Source: Isoetes taiwanensis
Lineage: Eukaryota > Streptophyta > Lycopodiopsida > Isoetales > Isoetaceae
Direction of reading: 5' to 3'
DNA length: 64,000 bases
Assembly: GCA_021234155.1 (NCBI GenBank)
Contig: JAJEKV010000011.1
Location: forward strand, 14,733,255 to 14,797,254
The position numbers and the translations under genes were made by a program. Below the pieces are notes generated by a model, which saw only the letters and a program-made list of their open reading frames with translations, did no database searches and was not told the origin of the DNA. How positions within the stretch are numbered: position 1 is the first letter of the stretch; the number at the start of each line of letters is the position of its first letter. Shown here piece by piece: positions 57,619-64,000 of the stretch.

Positions 57619-58902
57619 GAGATGGAGCATCCAAAATCATATGGATTGATAAACAATGGTGTCATTGTGAAAGAGAAATAGTTGTAGCGGAAGTAACAAT
57701 ATGTAGCATAATAACAGGGGGTTTTCTTTGTGTTGCAAACTTTATGACTTTCAGAATAATGGATCAATCTGCTCTATCTTTATGGTAACTTTTACTTATG
57801 TTCTATTTGTTTTATTGTGATCAAATTCAAAAGCTACAGGTGATGAAAGCCTCAAATGAATTCTAGTTTTTTTCTGGTTTGAATTCTAAAATTTTTGTCA
57901 CGCCGGGGGGCATGACGTCCCTAAGGCCCCGAAGGGGCCAAATTTTTTTTTTTGCAACACAAACCATTAACATCCAACATATAAAAATTAAATCCCCCAA
58001 CACATAATAACCAACACATAACAACCATTGACATTAACAACTAACACATAATTACCATTGACATTAATTAACACAACCATTGGGTCCAACACATTTAAAT
58101 TAAAATCCCCCTTAAACCCCCTTTGGTTTGGGTGCATATTCACACGGGGGGTGACATAGGGCAGCGAGAGCCCTCATAATTGTATTTTGCACGTATGAAA
58201 TCAACACCATATAGTATTCTGCTTGAAATCTTATAGTATTTTGTGAATCTTAGTATACAGTATAGCAAATTTTGTATTTGCATACCCCACAAACGAGGAA
58301 CTTTACGTACGATATAGATTAAGGAATAAGGAGTGAATATGCCTATCCAATGTACTCTCTGTTGCTGAGTCACCCCCGTGTGAATATGCACCCAAACCAA
58401 AGGGGGTTTAAGGGGGATTTTAATTTAAATGTGTTGGACCCAATGGTTGTGTTAATTAATGTCAATGGTAATTATGTGTTAGTTGTTAATGTCAATGGTT
58501 GTTATGTGTTGGTTATTATGTGTTGGGGGATTTATTTTTTATATGTTGGATGTTAATGGTTTGTGTTGCAAAAAATTTTTTGTTCCCTTCTGCCTTTAGG
58601 ACGCCACCCCCTACAAGGACGGACAAAAATTTTAGAATTCAAACCAGAAAAAAACTAGAATTCATTTGAGGCTTTCATCACCTGTAGCTTTTGAATTTGA
58701 TCACAATAAAACAAATAGAACATAAGTAAAAGTTACCATAAAGATAGAGCAGATTGATCCATTATTCTGAAAGTCATAAAGTTTGCAACACAAAGAAAAC
58801 CCCCTGTTATTATGCTACATATTGTTACTTCCGCTACAACTATTTCTCTTTCACAATGACACCATTGTTTATCAATCCATATGATTTTGGATGCTCCATC
58901 TC
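57619..58902. repeat. Large inverted repeat: 537-bp and 534-bp arms, 213-bp spacer
   Basis: The left arm 57,619-58,155 and right arm 58,369-58,902 are near-perfect reverse complements (outer end GAGATGGAGCATCC, inner end CATATTCACACGGGG). The main divergence is at 57,900-57,955 against 58,570-58,620. A transcript through it would be a hairpin of more than 500 bp. The right arm continues outward into a LINE fragment, so the left arm may be the copied one. No target duplication was found at the outer edges. Confidence 0.95.
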
Positions 58903-59430
58903 CACTCCAAAGTATTTTTATGCTTGCACCACTTCCAGGTTTGGCCCTGATAAGTGAAAAGAATTTGTCTATACTACCTAGAAGATGATACCGAGAGAAC
59001 CTTGGCCTTGGCCAAGTTGACTTGCACTCCAATGCTCTAATAGAAAGTACTAAGTGCGTTCAGATGCTGTTGCATACTTGCAGTGGTATGGGCTAAGAGA
59101 TCTACATCAATTGCATATATCAGCTGCCCAAGGATGTGCCCCCTCCACCTCCATGCTTAGTAAGCCAATCATTGAGCTGATCAATATATAGTCCACAACA
59201 TGGTAGAGAGTGAATACCCTCCTTGGCGCACTCTCACGCTATTATTAATAGGCACACTCGATGACGGCATCCGGGTTGAGACTGTTTCATACATCCAATT
59301 CCAAAAATCTCCTCCATCTATAGCTTCTCCCTAGCAACCGTCTCGAAAGCCTTTACAAAATTCACAAAGTAGCAATAAAGATCTTGCCATTTATTTCGAC
59401 TGATATCATGATCTAAGGTAGCCACATTTT
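58733..59430 (-). mobile_element. LINE reverse-transcriptase fragment
   Basis: On the minus strand: RVRQGG (the motif before the active site), LYIDQLNDWLTKHGG, a degenerate active site (YAIDVDLLAHTT), MQQHLNALSTFY and VNLAKAK, then a non-catalytic stretch that runs into the right arm of the large inverted repeat. Order and spacing are those of a plant LINE RT. Stops are present near 59,045 and 59,190. Confidence 0.75.
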
Positions 59431-59567
59431 TTAGATTGTATTGCATAACTTTCATATGTTTTTTTTTTTTTGATATTTGCTTTATCTTAAGGCAATGTCT
59501 ACTATTTCATCAAGGTAGGAGATCCCATTTGATACCGCTCTTAACTATTTTCTTAGAAGTAATAAAA

Positions 59568-59928
59568 TGTAATGGACCCATGGCAGACTGCTCGAGTTGA
59601 TCTTGGTGTCGCGTTCCAGAGACATCAACATAAATGGGAAGAAGCGACTACTCATAAACGTCTAGACGGTTTTTCCCGGTTGGTTAAGGACATGTCGGTT
59701 AGGAATGTTACATTTCGTATCAGAGCAGGGCTCGAGTTCGAGTCTCCATGGGGGCAAGTATGACCCAGAATACCGTTGGATGGTAAGTCATGACTTGGTC
59801 TTGGACACCATGGGATGGTGTGGTCTATGGTTTGTGATGCTCGAGGACCAACATAGTTCTAATTCTAGTGGGAGAGATTGTAACGGACCCATGGGAGACC
59901 GCTCAAGTGGATCTTGGTGTCGCGTTCA
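59568..59928 (+). mobile_element. TRIM (miniature LTR retrotransposon), 3' LTR truncated
   Basis: The 5' LTR is 59,568-59,712 (145 bp, TGTAATGG...GTTACA). A primer site follows within 4 bp: CGTATCAGAGC (tRNA-iMet type). The internal region is only 166 bp (59,713-59,878) and ends in the purine tract AGTGGGAGAGAT. The second LTR starts TGTAACGGACCC at 59,879 and breaks off at 59,928. Terminal-repeat retrotransposons in miniature have no genes and depend on larger relatives. Confidence 0.85.
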
Positions 59929-59954
59929 ATAAGCTCATAATGCTCATAACCTCA

Positions 59955-60833
59955 ACAATCCAACCATGTGCTAATTTTAAATCGTGGTTCACACATGTGA
60001 AAAAATGGGAAATGAGAATGGCATGGAAGATACAGTCACTTTGGGAAAATAATTTTCTATGTTTTTTTATCTTATAGGAAGATATATGCATATTTACCTA
60101 TGCATTGCATGGAACTTTCAAAGAGTCGAAAGTTTTAGTGCCTCTATCTGAAAGCAAAGGCAGGGGCATTGTCATGGGACATGTGTATATCAAAGTTTAA
60201 TCATGCCAATCCTAAGATGTCACGAAAAAAGTTATTTGTAAAATTTTATCCCTTCTTGCAAAAGCAAGGGACCATGACATTGTCATGTTTACATAGGTCC
60301 GTAAACCACCAATAGGTGGAAATTCCTAGAAGGTCCACTAATTGTTTCTTTTAGCTTATTTTTTGGATTGTAGGTTTATGGCCTCGTTGCTTAGAACTCC
60401 GCCACGACTTCTTAAGATTGAACACGTTACAAGTTTTAACACTTCCATACACGGAATTTTCATTCATATTTACTTGGAAATATGCTTTCTTGCTTATGCA
60501 ACGGACTATGTAATGACATTACCCTTGGACATGTGTATATGGAAGCTTGTCCGACTACTCCATCTTTTAGAAAAAAAAAATCGTAGGCATTTGTTCCTAT
60601 ATGTCCATTTTTTTGAAAGATTTTATGTCTCTTTTCAAAGCAAAGGACTATGACATTATCTTAGGAGAATTTACGTTTTCTTGTTTATCCTAGGACGTGT
60701 CTGTGTCTATGGAAGTTTGCTTTGAAGGTCCATCAAATTGTTTATGCGTTCTTTCAAGAGTTGTGCTTTGGAACTCTGGTCGGTAGTCTATCTTTATTTG
60801 AAAGATTTGTAACCCATATGCATCTCTTAGGAA
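59955..60833 (+). repeat. Interspersed repeat family R, copy B
   Basis: Matches copy A from 60,063 onward and copy C from 59,962 (CCAACCATGTGCTAA) onward. It lies between two TRIM fragments and stops abruptly at 60,833, where TRIM internal sequence begins. Confidence 0.8.
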
Positions 60834-60835
60834 AG

Positions 60836-61039
60836 GATAGTGTGGTCTATGGTTTGTGATGCTCGAGAACGAACATAGTTCTAGTGGGAGAGATTGTAAT
60901 GGACCCATTGGAGACCGCTCGAGTGGATCTTGGAGTCACGTTCCAGAGACATCAGCATAAATGGGTAGAAGCAACTACTCATAAACATCTAGACAGTTTT
61001 GCCCAGTTGGTTAAGGGCATGTCGATTAGGAACGTCACA
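60836..61039 (+). mobile_element. TRIM fragment: internal end plus complete LTR
   Basis: Contains the last 59 bp of the TRIM interior (GTGTGGTCTATGGTTTGTGA, the purine tract AGTGGGAGAGAT) and a full 145-bp LTR at 60,895-61,039. The LTR differs at several positions from that at 59,568, so it is a separate or old copy. Confidence 0.85.
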
Positions 61040-61551
61040 TAAAATCTTCCCTAACCTATAAAAAAAAAAGGTTCTCTGATACTATATTTTTGATAACTTG
61101 AATGTTCAAAAAATTAGTTATCACCATGTGGTCATGCCGAAATCGCATCTTCAAGAGCCCAACAAGAAGATGAACCCAATAGCACCATGACAACCCCTCT
61201 TAAATAATGCAAACAAAAGGTACAAGTAGTGATTCATTACAAGTTGTAGTGTGCTAACTATTTGTCTACTTCTCAACTTATTGTAGACTTCCTATCTCAT
61301 CTCGTACATAGCAGTATCCAATTGCCATCATAATTGTAGTTTGGCTTTAGTATCCAATTGCCATCATAACTGTAGTTTGGCTTTATCTATCACGCCTCTA
61401 AGGTGCACGTTTGAATGGTTTTACCTTTAAATAGACCTCAACGGGGAAAAATTTAATTCAACTCAATTCTTTAAGGTCACAATGCCGTAATGGAACAAAA
61501 CATGCTAATTTAGTATATTTATTTGAGGGGATGTCCTCCAAACCAACATTC

Positions 61552-62610
61552 CAACCATGTGCTAAGTTTAAATTGTCGTTCACACACGTGAAAAAATAAA
61601 AAATGAGAATGGCATGGAAGATGCAGTCACTTAGGGAAAATGGTTTTCTATTTTTCTTTTTTCCTTACAGGCAAATAAGAGGGCTGAGATAAAGATATGT
61701 ATATTTACCGATGCATTGCATGGAAGTTTCAAAATGAAAGTTCTGAGACCTCTATGCGAAATTAAAGGTTATGCCTCTATGAGAAAACAAAGGACAATGG
61801 CATTATCATGGGACATGTATATCAAAGTTTATTCATGTCAATCCATCTTTGTTTCTAAGATTTCAAAAAGAATCTTTATTTCTAAGATTTTATGCCTCCT
61901 TGCAAGGGCAAAGGACCATGGGATTCTCATGTTTACATAGGTCCATACTTGGCAACTATGCTTCCTTGCATACGCAAAGGACCATGAAATGACATTATCC
62001 TAGGACATGTGTATATGGAAGTTTCTTCAAGTAGTCCATCTTTTAAAAAAAAATTATAGAATTTTGTTCCCATAGGTCCATCTTTTTGAAAGATTTATGC
62101 CTCTTTTCGAAGGAAATGACAATGACGTAAGATGGAAATTTATGTTTTCTTGTTTATGTGTCTATGGCAGTTTGTTTGTGCAGGTCCATCTAAAGATTTA
62201 CGCGTCCTTGCAAGAGATGTGTATATGTATAAGTATATGGAACTGTGGCCGGCAGTCCATCTTTATTTGAAAGATTGGAAACCCATGTGCATCTCCTGGC
62301 AAAGGCAAAGGACCATGACATAGACCTGTGTATACTAGGGGGTATCTTATTCAGATAGACTCAAACTGCTCTTGCAATGTTGCATCGTCATGGCATCTTG
62401 AGCATCTTTATGCAGACGGGAATATACGACGCGAATCAAGTAGCATCTCAATGCAGATGGTCTGGAATATACAGCGGGAATCAAGTAAAATAGCTTAAAA
62501 GACAGAGGTTTTTTGTTTGGAGATGTGAAGGTTTAGGTTATGGGTTGATTTTAGGTCATGGGTGGATTATAGAGTAAGGAAGCATATTCGAGGACGGAGA
62601 TATATGTCGT
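61552..62610 (+). repeat. Interspersed repeat family R, copy C
   Basis: Begins CCAACCATGTGCTAAGTT like copy B and continues past its end with text shared with copy A (GACCATGACATAGACCTGT, GTTGCAT.GTCATGGCATCTT, AGCATATTCGAG). With A and B it defines a family of about 1 kb. Confidence 0.8.
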
Positions 62611-62679
62611 ATTTGAGATTGAACCATGGGAGAAAAAAAATGAAAAAAATTGCTTGTGGTGTTGTGAAGATGGAGAATA

Positions 62680-62745
62680 GGTAGAATAGAATAGATTTTT
62701 TAGCGTCCACGGAGACCGATTGGCAAAGGTTACATAAAATGTCAC
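62680..62745 (-). mobile_element. LINE 3'-end stub
   Basis: On the minus strand it reads CCAATCGGTCTCCGTGGACG, then CTAAAAAATCTATTCTATTC, the family tail seen at 43,330 and 10,140. Only this end is present. It lies about 200 bp upstream of the IRG-like gene. Confidence 0.7.
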
Positions 62746-62882
62746 ATCTATGAAACCAAAAAAGTCTATACCTAAAAATTGCAAAGTAACATATTCTTGA
62801 CTTAATCTAAGCGATCAGATTAGACACGGGAGCACCTCTGCGCTTCAGAGGAAGCCGGCTATGGGGGCCAGCCGATTTGGAC

Positions 62883-62892
62883 TTAAATAGCC
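62883..62892 (+). promoter_or_regulatory. Possible TATA box of the IRG-like gene
   Basis: CTTAAATAGC lies about 65 bp upstream of the ATG at 62,951, in a sensible place for a short 5' leader with a C/T-rich stretch (CTCCACTTCCTTCCCC). Position only; no other promoter element was recognised. Confidence 0.4.
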
Positions 62893-62950
62893 TCTAATCT
62901 ATACTCCACTTCCTTCCCCGCCCTCTAGCACAATAGCCCACTGGCTGGCT

Positions 62951-64000
62951 ATGGCGAATGAAGCTCTCCTCCTGGATGTTAAGCACGAATTCGGCATCGA
63001 CCCTTTCAACAATTTTAATGTCGCCGTTTGTAGTCGCAGCCCTTCCTGCAGATCCGCCTTTATCAACGCCATTTTTCGAAGATATCAAAACGGTATTTCC
63101 CCTTCTTTTTTTAATCTCTTTCTAATTAGCTTAGGACTCAAGCAAATTTCTAATTGTTCTTCAAATCCGGCGCATTCACAGCAGTTGATTTGGAGAAGAA
63201 ACAGGGCGTTTATGGTATGGTTAGCTACAGAGATAGGAATCTGCCTTCTACTGTTTTTTGGGATATTCCTTTTAGCAGCATAGCGATGCCGGACTACTTT
63301 ATCCGTTACAGGCTGTTTGCTTTTGATTGTATTTTCATTGTCTCAAGCAACACCTTCACAGAAATGGAAAATGAATTAGCGGTGCAAGCGAAGAAATGGA
63401 AAATGCCCTTTGCGATGGTAAGAATAAATGGCTATAAGCTTGTAAAGCACATAGCTTTGAAGCTAAATCATAGTATGAAGTCTTCCTCCATCATTCTTCG
63501 CCGAATAGTGTCTAAAACCACACCTCATCCTGTGTTTATTATAAACTGTGCGGCTTTAGGGGCTGCAAAGCTCTATCCCTACAGATTGTTCAGAAACAGC
63601 AGGAGTGATGATTCACTTTCTGGATTAGATGAAGAACGTCTTGTACAATTCTTGGATGCTTTGGTAGATTTCAAATACTCCAATTATTTCATGAAGAGGA
63701 AAGCTGAAGATTTAAAAAATCAACAGCCTAAGGATGAGATGCAGAAGAGTATTGAAGGATACCAAGAAGAAGATAAGAAGAAAGCTGGGATGCAGAAGAA
63801 TGTTGAAGGATACAAAGAAGAAGATAACAAGAAAAATGGGATGCAAAAGAATGTTGAAGGATACAAAGAAGAAGATAACAAGAAAAATGGGATGCAAAAG
63901 AATGTTGAAGAATACCAAGAAGAAGATATTAAAAAGAGGAATGCTGAAGGATACCAAGAAGAAGATATTAAAAAAGATGGGATGCAGAAGAATGTTGAAG
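62951..64000 (+). CDS. IRG-like pseudo-GTPase with C-terminal repeats (partial at window end)
   Basis: Exon 1 62,951-63,092 and exon 2 from 63,182, joined in phase over an 89-bp GT-AG intron (GGTATTT...ATTCACAG); open to the end, at least 320 residues. The order of motifs follows immunity-related GTPases: a P-loop strand NVAVCSRSPSCRSAFINAI (residues about 22-40), the switch region ending VFWDIPFSS, then FIVSSNTFTEMENELAVQA and PFAMVR, a hallmark IRG block. Yet GxxxxGKS reads SRSPSCRS, DxxG reads DIPF, and TKxD after MVR reads INGY. Nucleotide binding is therefore unlikely. After a helical part a charged tandem repeat begins near 63,733. No lesions, so probably a living gene. Vertebrate IRGs act on pathogen vacuoles; the role here is unknown. 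Confidence 0.8.
63733..64000 (+). repeat. 51-bp coding repeat in the IRG-like gene
   Basis: Five units so far of a 17-residue motif GMQKNVEGYKEEDNKKN (51 bp); the third and fourth differ very little, one later unit is shorter, and the array continues off the window. Every unit keeps the frame. The peptide is strongly charged and should be helical or disordered. Confidence 0.95.

Noticed and set aside
57435-57767. 110-codon minus-strand frame and its twin at 58,754-58,957
   Set aside because: They are the same sequence read from the two arms of the large inverted repeat; no domain, and the match is explained by the repeat.
63712-63957. Hydrophobic minus-strand frame resembling a membrane protein
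   Set aside because: It is the antisense of the 51-bp coding repeat of the IRG-like gene, and its periodicity comes entirely from that repeat.

Overview
The window is nuclear DNA of a land plant with a large, repeat-rich genome. Signs of a plant are PLS-type pentatricopeptide repeats, an L-type lectin receptor kinase remnant, Mutator-like, hAT-like, LINE and LTR elements with plant tRNA-iMet primer sites, a nuclear tRNA-Glu and short GT-AG introns. Which plant is a guess: a fern or another large-genome, seed-free lineage fits best, but nothing here is diagnostic. Almost no intact host gene is present; most of the window is transposons, their relics and palindromic repeats.

Layout. 1-4.9 kb: palindromes, a complete solo LTR (1,737-4,417, TSD TAATA) and a MITE. 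7.4-14.5 kb: a minus-strand Ty3-like LTR element (two LTRs, tRNA-iMet primer site, gag with zinc knuckle, pol missing), carrying one LINE in its gag and another in its 5' LTR. 14.7-19.1 kb: pieces of an unidentified, broken minus-strand gene. 17-23.4 kb: GGCGCC-containing repeats, several strong foldbacks and a second unidentified gene. 24.4-25.9 kb: tRNA-Glu(CTC) and a broken PPR gene. 28.8-29.1 kb: a palindrome cluster.

29,928-41,025 is the centrepiece: an 11.1 kb Mutator-like element with 66-bp terminal inverted repeats and a 9-bp target duplication GTTTAAATC. It contains a decayed MULE transposase (zinc-binding N-terminus, DDE domain, SWIM finger), a small two-exon gene of unknown function, a minus-strand gene joining a C2H2 finger, a coiled coil and a Ulp1/C48 SUMO-protease-like domain, a 106-bp satellite, and arrays of short quasi-palindromes at both ends and inside. 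Several in-frame TGA codons sit where CGA would fit, as expected from methylation-driven decay.

41-44.3 kb: one LINE nested in another. 47.5-48.2 kb: a small hAT-like element. 49.7-51.3 kb: a duplicated exon-like block and a lectin-receptor-kinase pseudogene. 53.5-62.6 kb: three copies of a roughly 0.9-kb repeat family, LINE fragments, a very large inverted repeat (about 535-bp arms) and a miniature LTR element (TRIM).

62,951-64,000 (running off the end) is the best candidate for a living host gene: an immunity-related-GTPase (IRG)-like protein in which the P-loop, DxxG and TKxD motifs are all altered, followed by a 17-residue charged tandem repeat. It appears to be an IRG-fold pseudo-GTPase in a plant and is the most surprising coding sequence here.
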